Of a stretch of DNA of 64,000 nucleotides, positions 16,502 through 24,857 are shown one piece after another (the first letter of the stretch is position 1; the number at the start of each line of letters is the position of its first letter). Where the stretch lies: contig NZ_LN648875.1 in the NCBI RefSeq assembly GCF_000826185.2, positions 864,356-928,355 on the forward strand. Direction: 5' to 3'. This DNA is from Microbacterium gorillae (GTDB lineage: Bacteria > Actinomycetota > Actinomycetes > Actinomycetales > Microbacteriaceae). The notes under the pieces are model-generated. The model did not search any database, was not told the origin of the DNA, and was given only the letters and a program-made list of their open reading frames with translations. The translations under genes were made by a program, and so were the position numbers.

Positions 16502-17812
16502 ATGACCGATCGTTTTCACTTCGCGTTCTTCTCGGACTTCGCCCCGCCGGCCTGGTGGGCGCTGTCGGACCGATTGAACGGTGGCGACTGGTGGAACGGC
16601 GAGTTCCACGAGCAGGTTGCCCAACGTGCGGAGGCGGCGAAGTTCGACTTCCTGTTCTTCAGCGACGTGTCCGGGCTGACCACGTCCATGGGCGGCACCC
16701 CGGAGGCCGCCCTGAAACACACGACGACGATCTACCAGGACCCCGTCCCCTTCATCGCCCGCCTGTCGGGGTCCACGAGCGAGATCGGACTGGTCGCCAC
16801 CGCCTCGACATCGTGGAATCACCCGTACCAGCTCGCCCGTGCCTTCTCCACGATCGACAGCCTCTCCAACGGCCGCGCCGGCTGGAACATCGTCACGAGC
16901 GCCGATCTCGACTCCGCCCGTAATTTCGGCCTCGACGAGATGCCGCCGCCGGAGGTCCGGTACGACAGCGCGGACGAGTTCGTCGACGTCGCCAAGAAGC
17001 TCTGGGACGCGTGGGAGCCGGACGCGATCGTCCGCGACGAGGACACGAACACCTACGCCGACGCCGACAAGGTGCACTCGATCGACCACGAGGGCGCGTT
17101 CTACAAGGTGAAGGGCCCGCTGAACAGCGTCCGCTCCCCCCAGGGCCGACCGCTCCTGGTTCAGGCCGGCGCGTCCGAGCGCGGCCGAGACTTCGCCGCC
17201 CGGAACGCCGACGTGGTGTTCCAGTCCTCCGAGCTCGGCCCGGCCGCCATGAAGGAGTTCCGCGACGACATCCGGCGGCGAGCGGCGGCCTTCGGACGAA
17301 ACCCGGACGACGTGAAGGTCACGTGGGCGGCGTTCGTGCACGTCACTCCGACGACGCCGGACGGCACTCCTCCGGCACCTCCGACCGACGCGGAGCTGGG
17401 CCGCGCCCTGGCTTCGTGGTCCGCCATGACGCAGACCGACCTCACAAAGCTGCCGCTGGACGAGCCTTTCCCGCTCGACCTGGAGCCCAAGGCGTACAAG
17501 GGCATGTTCGAGGAGCTGCGCGAGACCGCTCGCCGCGGCGTCCCCCTGCGCGACGCGGTGATGGAGTGGTACTCCGGACACGGCACGGGCTACCACGGCA
17601 CACCGGCGGAGATCGCCGACCAGATGGAGGCCGTCATGGCCGAGGTCGAGGGCGACGGGTTCCTCATCGTCGCCGCCCACCTGATGAGCCCGGCGTATCT
17701 GGACGGGGTGTTCGACGGGCTGGTGCCCGAGCTCCAGCGCCGCGGCCTGATGCAGACCGAGTACGCTCCCGGCACGTTGCGCGAGCGCATCCGTGGTGAG
17801 ATGGACGAATGA
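16502..17812 (+). CDS. NtaA/SnaA/DszA-family flavin-dependent monooxygenase
   Basis: A 436-residue FMNH2-using monooxygenase of the nitrilotriacetate/pristinamycin synthase/dibenzothiophene-sulfone group. Seen: FHFAFFSDFAPPAWW, FDFLFFSDVSG, the FMN-site stretch VATASTSWNHPYQLARAFST, DSLSNGRAGWNIVTS and VVFQSSELG. These enzymes need a separate flavin reductase and oxidise C-N or C-S bonds; the flavin reductase at 40036 is the only candidate in the window. ATG 16502 has AGAAGGGA upstream. The stop overlaps the following tetR start (ATGA), so enzyme and regulator are co-translated. Confidence 0.9.
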   Translation: MTDRFHFAFFSDFAPPAWWALSDRLNGGDWWNGEFHEQVAQRAEAAKFDFLFFSDVSGLTTSMGGTPEAALKHTTTIYQDPVPFIARLSGSTSEIGLVATASTSWNHPYQLARAFSTIDSLSNGRAGWNIVTSADLDSARNFGLDEMPPPEVRYDSADEFVDVAKKLWDAWEPDAIVRDEDTNTYADADKVHSIDHEGAFYKVKGPLNSVRSPQGRPLLVQAGASERGRDFAARNADVVFQSSELGPAAMKEFRDDIRRRAAAFGRNPDDVKVTWAAFVHVTPTTPDGTPPAPPTDAELGRALASWSAMTQTDLTKLPLDEPFPLDLEPKAYKGMFEELRETARRGVPLRDAVMEWYSGHGTGYHGTPAEIADQMEAVMAEVEGDGFLIVAAHLMSPAYLDGVFDGLVPELQRRGLMQTEYAPGTLRERIRGEMDE

Positions 17813-18381
17813 CCCAGGACGCCGCCGCTCCGTCTGCCACCGGCGCCGCTGATGCTCAGCCGCGGCGGCGACAGCTCGTGGAGGCGGCCATCCGTGTGAT
17901 GGACCGTGACGGCATCGCCGGCCTCACGCACCGCAAAGCGGCGCAGGAGGCCGGCGTTCCGCTGTCCGCGACGACCTACTACTTCACCTCTCTCGATGAC
18001 CTCGCTGCGAGCGGCCTGGGCCTGCTCATCCAGCGTGAGATCGATGCGATCACGGACCGCCTGCCGAAACCGATCACGCGGGCCTCGATCGAGCGGCAAC
18101 TCACCGATCTCGCTGTGGACACGGTCGACCGGGCCCTCCGCGGAGAGACGCTGTTGGCCCATGAGCTGTTCGGTGCGGCGATGCGTTCGGACCGAATCCG
18201 CGCCGTCTCCCTCGAGTGGCAGAACGCGTGGCTGGGTCTGCTCGAGCCGACCCTGGGCCGTGGGAAAGCCCTCGCCGTCATGGGCATCGGAACCGCTTTC
18301 CTTCAGCAGGGCCTGATGGAGCGCAGCCCCGTCGACGCGGAGGCGCTGCAGGCCGAGCTGCACGCCTCCCTGTCGGGCTGA
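17809..18381 (+). CDS. TetR-family transcriptional regulator
   Basis: A 190-residue regulator with an N-terminal helix-turn-helix (GIAGLTHRKAAQEAGVPLSA, then TTYYFTSLDDL) and a helical ligand domain. TetR proteins usually repress a neighbouring catabolic or transport operon until a ligand binds. It is translationally coupled to the monooxygenase, so it probably controls that unit; CGTACGTACG at 16475 is a possible operator. The HTH is close to that of the TetR at 21429, so the two are probably paralogues. The last 16 codons are repeated 600 bp downstream with only third-position changes. Confidence 0.9.
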   Translation: MTQDAAAPSATGAADAQPRRRQLVEAAIRVMDRDGIAGLTHRKAAQEAGVPLSATTYYFTSLDDLAASGLGLLIQREIDAITDRLPKPITRASIERQLTDLAVDTVDRALRGETLLAHELFGAAMRSDRIRAVSLEWQNAWLGLLEPTLGRGKALAVMGIGTAFLQQGLMERSPVDAEALQAELHASLSG

Positions 18382-18386
18382 GCCGG
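18331..18386 (+). repeat. tetR 3'-end repeat, copy 1
   Basis: These 56 bases, encoding VDAEALQAELHASLSG and the stop, match 18931-18986 at 52 of 56 positions. The four differences all fall at third codon positions, and the copies are exactly 600 bp apart. Confidence 0.85.
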
Positions 18387-18543
18387 GTTCTCATCAATGC
18401 TGCGCTCCCCGGTTTCTCATGCGGGCGATAGAACGCCATCTCCCAGCACCAGGAGGTGTCGCGGGACCAACGCTGTCGCTTCCCGGGGGCGAGATCCACA
18501 CCGGTGGAAGTGCATTGTCCGCCCGGAAACTATCGTCGTTGGC

Positions 18544-18885
18544 ATGACCGACGATCTCGAGACGATCGCGTTCCGCACGATCGAGGACCTGTGGACGTGG
18601 CTCGACGAGCACCATGACGCGCATCCCGGCGTGTGGGTGCGGCTGGAGAAGACGTCAAGCGGCCGTCCGTCGATCAGCTTCCACGACCTGCTCGAGGCCG
18701 GGATCGCGTACGGCTGGAGCGAGAGCAGCCGACGCGGCAACGACCGCTGGTCGTATTTGCAGCGGTTCACTCCCCGTCGGACGAGAGGGACCACATCGGC
18801 CCGGAACATCGCGATCGCTGAGCGTCTGGACGCCGAGGGGAGGATGACGGATGCCGGCAGGCATGCACTGGGCTGGGATCGCTGA
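18544..18885 (+). CDS. YdeI/OmpD-associated family protein (small, conserved, function unknown)
   Basis: A 113-residue soluble protein. Seen: FRTIEDLWTWLDEHHDAH, GVWVRLEKTSSG and LLEAGIAYGWSESSRRGNDR, the pattern of the YdeI/DUF1801-like family in which an aromatic-rich GW(I/S)(D/E)S motif is conserved. The family is widespread and its biochemical role is unclear to me. It starts at ATG 18544, with no strong ribosome site, and stands alone between the tetR gene and the tetR relic. It does not look part of the catabolic pathways. Confidence 0.7.
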   Translation: MTDDLETIAFRTIEDLWTWLDEHHDAHPGVWVRLEKTSSGRPSISFHDLLEAGIAYGWSESSRRGNDRWSYLQRFTPRRTRGTTSARNIAIAERLDAEGRMTDAGRHALGWDR

Positions 18886-18930
18886 GGCGCTGGGTCGGGC
18901 GTGATCGAAGGGTGCTGCGAGGATGGCGGC

Positions 18931-18986
18931 GTCGACGCGGACGCCCTGCAGGCGGAGCTTCACGCCTCCCTGTCGGGCTGAGCCGG
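18931..18986 (+). pseudogene. Relic of a second tetR 3' end
   Basis: Encodes VDADALQAELHASLSG and a stop, differing from the live tetR tail only at synonymous or Glu/Asp third positions. No upstream TetR body exists in frame; about ten unrelated codons separate it from the YdeI-like stop. The pattern of changes suggests it diverged while still coding, as the tail of a paralogue later lost, rather than being a fresh copy. Confidence 0.7.
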
Positions 18987-18997
18987 ATGCGGGGCCG

Positions 18998-19699
18998 TCA
19001 CGCCGCGGGTTCCTCAACACCGACGAGATGGTAGGCCCCGTCTCGGTACTCGAGAGTCGTGATGGAGCCGTTCGAAATCGCGTCCCACAGCTCGGTCTCC
19101 CAGTCGTCGGGCGCAAGGAGCTCGACGACTGCCGCGATCGACCAACCATGCGAGACCACGAGCACTGTGCCATGGCCATCGGCCTGCGCCGCTGCGACGA
19201 TCTCGTCGAGCGACTCCTTCAGCCGGTGACTGATCGCCTCCCAACCTTCCGCGAGACCCTCGGGATCGGTCTTCGCCACAGCATCAGCGAACTCCGCATT
19301 CGTCATCGCCGCGAACGCCTCGGGTGGAGAGTCGAATGACAGACCGAGCTCGAGGTACACGGCAGCCATGTCCTCCTCGGAACGGCCCTCGTACCCACCG
19401 AAGGAGAACTCACGCAGTCTCTCGTCCTCGATGAGTTCGATCTTGTCCGGCTGCTCATCCAGAAGCAGCCTCGCTGTCTGCGAGGCTCGCCCGAGGTCAC
19501 TGGTGTACGCCACATCGATGTCTTCGGCGATGAGCGCCTGTCCCGCCGCGGCCGCTTGAGCCCGACCCTTCTCGGTCAGCGGGGCATCCCACCAACCCAG
19601 CATGAGGCCATTTCTGTTCGACTCCGTCTCGCCATGACGCACGATGTGCAACACCACCGTGGCACACTGGGCACGGCGGACCGGATTAGCGAGGGACAT
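18998..19699 (-). CDS. Histidine phosphatase (phosphoglycerate mutase-like) family protein
   Basis: A 233-residue cytosolic enzyme of the histidine phosphatase superfamily. The catalytic RHG motif is seen as HIVRHGETESNRNGLMLGW near residue 20, followed by PLTEKGRAQAAAAG, the second Arg in YTSDLGRASQTA, the Glu region LREFSFGGYEGRSEEDM and the second His in VLVVSHGWSIAAV. It removes phosphate from a small metabolite; the specific substrate is not readable. Its stop lies just beyond the tetR relic. It looks like a general metabolic gene. Confidence 0.9.
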   Translation of the reverse strand: MSLANPVRRAQCATVVLHIVRHGETESNRNGLMLGWWDAPLTEKGRAQAAAAGQALIAEDIDVAYTSDLGRASQTARLLLDEQPDKIELIEDERLREFSFGGYEGRSEEDMAAVYLELGLSFDSPPEAFAAMTNAEFADAVAKTDPEGLAEGWEAISHRLKESLDEIVAAAQADGHGTVLVVSHGWSIAAVVELLAPDDWETELWDAISNGSITTLEYRDGAYHLVGVEEPAA

Positions 19700-20052
19700 C
19701 GGTCACTCCTCATCTCACTTCTTTGTGATCGGAACCCGCGGCGGTGACCCACAGGCGCTGATTGCTCACGGTATTGACGAGGGCTGGGCCCGCCACATTC
19801 GCACATCCTTTAGTCACATGAACGCCTCTCGTCCCATGAGCGTTTCGCCCGGCAGGTTGACTCGCCCTGCATGCCGAGCGGAACGTCACGCATCGGGCGT
19901 GAATTCGTATATATGTTCTCGTCGCCCTCCGCCTTTGCCTCCTTTGTGCGAGCAATGGGAACCAAACATCGGGACAAGGAGATGTCGAGAAAATCTACGG
20001 ATAATGCACTGACATTCGAAATTATGATCGCCTTGAGGGTGAAAATGAAGTT
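19700..20052. other. 353-bp intergenic stretch, AT-richer, with no gene seen
   Basis: This divergent space between the phosphatase and the HNH gene drops to roughly 40% GC over 19960-20050. It contains CGTATATATG at 19906-19915, one mismatch from the CGTA-NN-TACG family. I see no convincing coding frame, RNA gene or hairpin. Promoters for both flanking genes are expected here. Confidence 0.5.
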
Positions 20053-21372
20053 ATGACATCCGAACCAGCCCCGCCCGCGGCGGACGACCCGTGGGTCCCC
20101 GCCGGAGGGTCATTCGGGCGCGGCTCGGACCGCCGGCTCGCGGCACTCGTCCGGGACGCGGTCAGGATCGATCGGCAGATCGCGCGCCTGCAGGCGCGGC
20201 GAGCGTCCGTCCTCGATGCCGTCGCCGACGTCGCTGAGTGCCGGGCGGAGAGCGCGTCCGCTCAGGCACGGGAACATGAGCTGATCATCCGCGACGTAAG
20301 CGCCGAACTCGGCACTGCCCTCCGCTTCAGCGACCGCGTCATCCAAGCGCAAGTCGCTGATGCCACCGCACTCGTCCACCGCTTCCCCCGCACGCACGCC
20401 GCGCTGGAGGCGGGGAGCATCTCGATGAGCCATGCGCGCGTCATCCTGCACACCGGATTCCCGATCGAGGACCCGGCGCTCCTCGACGCATTCGAAGCGG
20501 AAGCGGTGCCGCTCGCGCAGCACTCCTCCCCCGGCCGCCTGCGGTCTCGCATCAGGATGTCGGCCGAAGCGTCCCGGAACTCGCCCATCGACGAGCGCCA
20601 CCGCGCCGCCCGCGCCCGGCGGTGCATCAGCGTGGCGGATGGAGAGGATGGGATGAGCGATGTTCACGCTCATCTGCCCACCGCGCTCGCCCGGGCTCTG
20701 ACGGACCGCATCCACGCATACGCTCTCAGCATCAAGCGGCGGCGCCGGAACGACCCGGCCCACGCCGGAGACGATCGCACACTGGCTCAGATCTCAGCGG
20801 ACGTGTTCTGCGACCTCCTGCTCACGACCGATCCCGCCACCGCGGGCGATGGACTGACGTCGATCCGCGCGCACGTGCAGGTCACGATTCCGGCCGCCGT
20901 CCTCACCGGCGCCTCAGCCTCGGGTGCCGAACTCGCGGGGCACGGCCCGATCGATCCCGACACCGCCCGCACGCTCGCCGCGGTCGCCCCGGGCTGGGAC
21001 CGTCTCTTCCAGCATCCGACCAGCGGGCATGTCCTCGAGATCGACCGGTACCAACCCTCGGCGGACCAGCGACGCATCCTCCGGGTCCGTGACGAACGCT
21101 GCCGCTTCCCCGGTTGTGGTCACCCCGCCACCCGATCCGACGCCGATCACACCATTGACGCAGCGCTCGGCGGCCCCACCGCGATCAGCAACCTCGGCCA
21201 CTTCTGCCGTCGACATCACACGCTGAAACACCACACCCGGTGGCGGGCGGACAACCTTCCCGGCGGCATCATCCGGTGGACCAGTCCCCTCGGAGCCGTC
21301 TACACGGATCATCCTCCCCGCACCGTCACGTTCACGGCTCCCACGGGCCCCGCGGGCGATCCGCCCTTCTGA
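20053..21372 (+). CDS. HNH endonuclease with DUF222 domain
   Basis: A 439-residue protein of the DUF222-HNH family that is highly repeated in actinobacterial genomes. The N-terminal helical DUF222 domain covers about residues 25-300. The C-terminal HNH nuclease is seen in RVRDERCRFPGCGHPATRSD, ADHTIDAALGG and HFCRRHHTLKH, with two CxxC-like zinc positions. The biological role is not known; a mobile or recombination origin is often suspected. ATG 20053 is the likely start, with GAGGG about 13 bases upstream. It is not obviously linked to the catabolic genes. Confidence 0.9.
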   Translation: MTSEPAPPAADDPWVPAGGSFGRGSDRRLAALVRDAVRIDRQIARLQARRASVLDAVADVAECRAESASAQAREHELIIRDVSAELGTALRFSDRVIQAQVADATALVHRFPRTHAALEAGSISMSHARVILHTGFPIEDPALLDAFEAEAVPLAQHSSPGRLRSRIRMSAEASRNSPIDERHRAARARRCISVADGEDGMSDVHAHLPTALARALTDRIHAYALSIKRRRRNDPAHAGDDRTLAQISADVFCDLLLTTDPATAGDGLTSIRAHVQVTIPAAVLTGASASGAELAGHGPIDPDTARTLAAVAPGWDRLFQHPTSGHVLEIDRYQPSADQRRILRVRDERCRFPGCGHPATRSDADHTIDAALGGPTAISNLGHFCRRHHTLKHHTRWRADNLPGGIIRWTSPLGAVYTDHPPRTVTFTAPTGPAGDPPF

Positions 21373-21428
21373 GCCCGCCGGCGCCCCGCCCCCCCCCCGA
21401 CGCCGCGGGTGGGGTAACCCGGCGCCGA

Positions 21429-21989
21429 TCAGGGGGTGGGAGGCGTCAAGCCGAGCAGCTCGTTCAGGACGGTCTCGAGCTCGTCCACGTCGTGCATCTC
21501 GTCGTCCGCGAGCGCGCGCTGCGCCAGGCCGCCGACGGTGGCCGTGAGACCGGCGGCGCGCCGGGCACCGACCAGCGGGACGAGCAGGCCCATCCAGGCC
21601 TCATCCCACTCCTCGGCGATGACGGCGAGGTCTGGGCGCCGGATCGTCGCGACGTAGAGTTCCGTGATCGCGATGCTCTCATCGCGCCGGTCGACCGTCT
21701 GTTCGCGGAGGTATCGCGCGAGAGCGCGCGGTACCTCGCTCGGCTCGGTGACGCCCTCGAATGCGGCGCGCAGGCGCGCCAGGTCGGCTGCGGCGGTCTG
21801 TCCGATCGCGGCGGCGACGAGTGAATCGAGACTCGAGAAGTAGTAGGTCGTCGCGGCGAGGGGCACTCCGGCGATCTCGGCGATCTTGCGATGCGTGATG
21901 CCCGCGAGCCCGAATCTCCCGATCGCCACGACCGCGGCGTCGATGATCTTCTCGCGCCGGTCCCGGTCGATCACGCGCACCGATCCCAC
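21429..21989 (-). CDS. TetR-family transcriptional regulator
   Basis: A 186-residue regulator. The HTH is GLAGITHRKIAEIAGVPLAA followed by TTYYFSSLDSLVAAAIG; the rest is a helical ligand domain. It is divergent from the Rieske oxygenase at 22092, and the shared 102-bp region holds a clear promoter with an 18-bp palindrome just downstream, the classic arrangement for a local repressor. It therefore probably controls the Rieske gene and itself. It is close in HTH sequence to the TetR at 17809. Confidence 0.9.
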   Translation of the reverse strand: MGSVRVIDRDRREKIIDAAVVAIGRFGLAGITHRKIAEIAGVPLAATTYYFSSLDSLVAAAIGQTAAADLARLRAAFEGVTEPSEVPRALARYLREQTVDRRDESIAITELYVATIRRPDLAVIAEEWDEAWMGLLVPLVGARRAAGLTATVGGLAQRALADDEMHDVDELETVLNELLGLTPPTP

Positions 21990-22015
21990 GGCCCCTCACT
22001 TCCCGAACCGCGATC

Positions 22016-22045
22016 TTGACATTCGTGGCGGCGGTGTCATACTAG
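22016..22045 (+). promoter_or_regulatory. Sigma-70-type promoter of the lone Rieske gene
   Basis: TTGACA (22016-22021), an 18-bp spacer and TACTAG (22040-22045) form a good -35/-10 pair. Transcription would begin about 22052, just before the operator at 22059. Confidence 0.6.
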
Positions 22046-22058
22046 CGCTCGAGCCAAG

Positions 22059-22076
22059 TTGGCACAAATGTACCAA
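22059..22076. promoter_or_regulatory. Operator candidate TTGGCACAAATGTACCAA
   Basis: An 18-bp imperfect palindrome (TTGG-N-ACAWWTGT-N-CCAA) immediately downstream of the -10 box and upstream of the GGAGGAG ribosome site. Its position would block elongation or initiation when bound. The divergent TetR at 21429 is the expected ligand-responsive binder (inference). Confidence 0.65.
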
Positions 22077-22091
22077 GTCCGGAGGAGCACC

Positions 22092-23228
22092 GTGTCCGAC
22101 GTCATCCACCACCCGAACCACTTCACGAGCCTGCCGCGTGAGTACTACGTCTCCGCCGAGCTGTTCGAGGCCGAAGGACGGGAGATCTTCCAGAACCAGT
22201 GGCAGTACGTCGGGCACACGAGCCAGATCCCGAATCCGGGCGACTACATCGTCACGTCGTTCTGGCGCGAGAGCCTCATCATCACTCGGACGCGCCGCGA
22301 CGCCGTCAAGGCGTACTTCAACGTCTGCCGTCACCGCGGATCGCAGATCTGCACCCCCGACAGCACCGGCACGGCGCGCGGGTTCTCGTGCCCGTACCAC
22401 CAGTGGTCCTGGAACCTCGACGGCGAACTGCGCGGCGCCCCGGCGGCGTCCGACATTCCGGACTTCGACAAGACCCGCTGGTCGCTGCACGAAGCCGCGG
22501 TCGAGGTCGTGCACGGAAGCATCTACATCCACCTCGGCACGCCGGAGCGATCCGCGCGCGAACAGCTGACCGGGATCGACGACGAGACGATGGCGCTCAT
22601 CGAACCGGAGCGCATGAAGCTGATCCACGAGGAGCGCTACCGCGTGCAGGCGAACTGGAAGCTCATGATGGAGAACAACCTGGAGTGCTACCACTGCGCC
22701 GGTGCCCATCCCGCGCTGTTCACGGTCGCCGACGTTCCGATCGGATTCGGTGAGATCGACGCCGACGGGTGCGTCGTGTTCGACGAGACGGCCGGCTTCT
22801 TCCCCGTGAAGCCGGGGATGCAGACGTTCTCCATGGACGGCGCGTGGGTCTGCCGGAAGCCCCTCGGCACGCCCCAGCCGGCCGGGTTCAACGCGGGATG
22901 GCACAGCCTGCCGATCTTCGACGGCCACGTCTACTACGCCGACCACGCCGTCCACATGTCGCTGAACCCGATCGACGTCGACACCACCGAGTTCCTGTGC
23001 CAGTGGTTCGTCCACGAGGACGCGGTGGAGGGCGTCGACTACGACACCGCAAGCGTGATCGAGATCTTCGACATCACCAACCGTGAGGACGTCGCCCTCA
23101 CGGAGGCGAACGCCCGCGGCGCTCGTTCCATCCGCTTCGTGCCGGGGCCGAACAGCCCGACCCGCGAGTCGGGCCTCGACGAGGGCCTGACGCACTACCT
23201 CGAGCTGATGGGCGACATCACGCCGTGA
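22092..23228 (+). CDS. Rieske non-haem iron oxygenase, alpha subunit (stand-alone)
   Basis: A 378-residue ring-hydroxylating oxygenase. The Rieske 2Fe-2S motif is seen as CRHRG followed by CPYHQWSW, and the catalytic domain has the mononuclear iron motif NNLECYHCAGAHPALF. The GTG at 22092 is preceded by GGAGGAG and is preferred over ATG 22068, which lies in the operator. No beta subunit or reductase adjoins it on this strand, so it is either an alpha-only enzyme or borrows the reductase at 23314. Family members of this size also include oxidative demethylases acting on quaternary or methylated amines. It ends at a strong terminator. Confidence 0.9.
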   Translation: MSDVIHHPNHFTSLPREYYVSAELFEAEGREIFQNQWQYVGHTSQIPNPGDYIVTSFWRESLIITRTRRDAVKAYFNVCRHRGSQICTPDSTGTARGFSCPYHQWSWNLDGELRGAPAASDIPDFDKTRWSLHEAAVEVVHGSIYIHLGTPERSAREQLTGIDDETMALIEPERMKLIHEERYRVQANWKLMMENNLECYHCAGAHPALFTVADVPIGFGEIDADGCVVFDETAGFFPVKPGMQTFSMDGAWVCRKPLGTPQPAGFNAGWHSLPIFDGHVYYADHAVHMSLNPIDVDTTEFLCQWFVHEDAVEGVDYDTASVIEIFDITNREDVALTEANARGARSIRFVPGPNSPTRESGLDEGLTHYLELMGDITP

Positions 23229-23250
23229 CGCGATGACGCTGTAACACGGT

Positions 23251-23298
23251 GACGCCGAGGCTGCTGATCAGGAGAGGTCGATCAGCAGCCTCGGCGTC
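23251..23298. terminator. Bidirectional hairpin terminator
   Basis: A perfect 19-bp stem (GACGCCGAGGCTGCTGATC and its complement, 23251-23269 and 23280-23298) with a 10-nt loop, between the convergent Rieske gene and the reductase gene. Confidence 0.85.
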
Positions 23299-23313
23299 GC
23301 CGTGAGGCGTGAC

Positions 23314-24273
23314 TCAATACAGCTCGATCAGCAGCTTCGGCGTCTTCGCACGCGATACGCAGAGCGCGATCTGCTCACCCGCCGCCTTCTCGGATGCGGT
23401 GAGGCAGTTGTCGCGGTGGTCCGCCTCCCCCTCCAGCAGGCCGCTGACGCACGAACCGCAGATGCCCTCCTCGCAGGACTTGAACACCTCGATGCCGTTC
23501 TGCTCGAGCACGGCGAGGATCGATTGGTCCGCCGGAATCTCGAACGACTCCCCGGTGTCCAGCTCGACCTCGAAGGCGGTGTCGCCGCTGGTGTCGACAT
23601 CGGCCGCCTCGAAGTGCTCGATGTGCACCGCGTCGGCGCCGACGACGGGGCCGAACACCTCCGCCACGGCCGCCATGAAGCCGTCCGGCCCGCACGTGTA
23701 GACGTGCGTGCGCGTCGATACGCGCGGCAGGATCGATCGGAACGCCTCCGGCTGCTCGGCGCGCGGGACGCCCCAGTGCAGCGCCACGCTGTCCCGGAAC
23801 TCGGCACGCTCCTCGAGGAAGTCGACGAACGCCGCCTCCTCGCGCCCGCGCGCGAAGTAGTGCAGCTCGAAATCCGCGTTGCGGCTGTGCAGCTCGTACG
23901 CGATCGCCAGCAGCGGCGTGACACCGATGCCCCCGGCGATGAGGACGTGCCGGTCGGCGTCCGCCGCGACCCCGAGCAGGTTCCGCGGCTTGCCGATCAG
24001 CAGTCGGTCGCCGACCGCGACGCCGTGCAGCGCCACGCTCCCCCCGCGCGGTCCGTTCTCACGCTTGACCGCGATCAGGAGCGCGGACGGATCATCCGGA
24101 GCACTGCACAGCGAATACTGGCTGAGCACCCCGGTCGGGCCGGTCACATCCACGTGCGCACCGGCCTCCCACCGCTTCTGGAAGGGCAGTCCGTCGTCGC
24201 GGACGAGACGCAGGGTCCGGATCTGCGGCGTCTCCTCGATGACCTCCGTCACCCGGACGGGCAGCCCGCTCAC
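23314..24273 (-). CDS. Oxygenase reductase: FNR domain plus plant-type 2Fe-2S ferredoxin (IacF-like)
   Basis: A 319-residue class IA reductase (phthalate dioxygenase reductase type). The N-terminal flavin-binding barrel (SQYSLCSAPDD) and NAD domain (IAGGIGVTPLLAIAYEL, VYTCGPDGFMAAV) are followed by a C-terminal 2Fe-2S domain with CEEGICGSC and a final Cys about 30 residues on (DNCL). It passes electrons from NAD(P)H to the Rieske oxygenase encoded directly upstream. The GTG at 24273 overlaps the beta-subunit stop (GTGA). In indole-acetate clusters the equivalent gene is iacF; that assignment is by context and architecture, not by search. Confidence 0.88.
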   Translation of the reverse strand: MSGLPVRVTEVIEETPQIRTLRLVRDDGLPFQKRWEAGAHVDVTGPTGVLSQYSLCSAPDDPSALLIAVKRENGPRGGSVALHGVAVGDRLLIGKPRNLLGVAADADRHVLIAGGIGVTPLLAIAYELHSRNADFELHYFARGREEAAFVDFLEERAEFRDSVALHWGVPRAEQPEAFRSILPRVSTRTHVYTCGPDGFMAAVAEVFGPVVGADAVHIEHFEAADVDTSGDTAFEVELDTGESFEIPADQSILAVLEQNGIEVFKSCEEGICGSCVSGLLEGEADHRDNCLTASEKAAGEQIALCVSRAKTPKLLIELY

Positions 24274-24857
24274 AGCAGGAATCCCGCCGCCGGCAGCTCG
24301 TCCTCGCTGTCGATGAGGCGCACGGCCTTGAGCACGATCCGGTCGTCGGCGGGCGTCGCCCCGAACCGGATGACGTGCTCGACGTCCCCCGCCCAAACGT
24401 GATGGATCCCCCGCTTGAACGCGACGCAGACCTGCGCACAGCGGATGCGGATCTCCTCCTCACTGACCGCACCGACAACGAAGCGCGCCACGGTCCGCGC
24501 GGTCGTCGCCGCGTCCACGGCGGAGATCGCATAGCCCTCGGTGAGGCGGACCACGCGCGCGCGGCGCAGCCGGTCGTCGTCGTAGATGAGGTTCAGGTGC
24601 GCGGCGAAGTCCTCCGTCTCCCGATCGATCGGCACCACGTAGATGCCGTCGGCGGAATACAACTCCTGCCAGGGCAGGTAGTCCTTGCGATCGAGCAGCT
24701 CGGCCTCCCACGAGACGAGGTCGATCGCGCGGACGACGCGAGGATCGTCCGAGGCGACCGCCGCGCGGTCGAGCGCACGGCGATAGGTGCTGCGACCGGT
24801 CAGCCAGGCTCCCGGCTTGACCTGGCTCGCGGGGTTCGTGTCGACCGCGTCAGTCAT
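24270..24857 (-). CDS. Ring-hydroxylating dioxygenase beta subunit (IacD-like)
   Basis: A 195-residue small subunit with the SnoaL/NTF2-type cone fold (SWEAELLDRKDYLPWQELYS, GIYVVPIDRE, then VRLTEGYAIS). Beta subunits stabilise the alpha3-beta3 oxygenase and carry no metal. It overlaps the alpha-subunit 3' end by 8 nt and the reductase start by 4 nt, so alpha, beta and reductase are made in one coupled series. Gene order alpha-beta-reductase matches the benzoate/anthranilate-type and iac-type oxygenases. Confidence 0.85.
   Translation of the reverse strand: MTDAVDTNPASQVKPGAWLTGRSTYRRALDRAAVASDDPRVVRAIDLVSWEAELLDRKDYLPWQELYSADGIYVVPIDRETEDFAAHLNLIYDDDRLRRARVVRLTEGYAISAVDAATTARTVARFVVGAVSEEEIRIRCAQVCVAFKRGIHHVWAGDVEHVIRFGATPADDRIVLKAVRLIDSEDELPAAGFLL

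Noticed and set aside
19906-19915. CGTATATATG near the HNH gene as a sixth member of the CGTA-NN-TACG family
   Set aside because: It has one mismatch in the conserved arm and its neighbours are not catabolic genes; probably chance in an AT-richer stretch.
21389-21398. Run of ten C residues after the HNH gene as a phase-variation tract
   Set aside because: It lies outside any coding frame and promoter I can recognise, between convergent genes, so length changes would have no clear effect.
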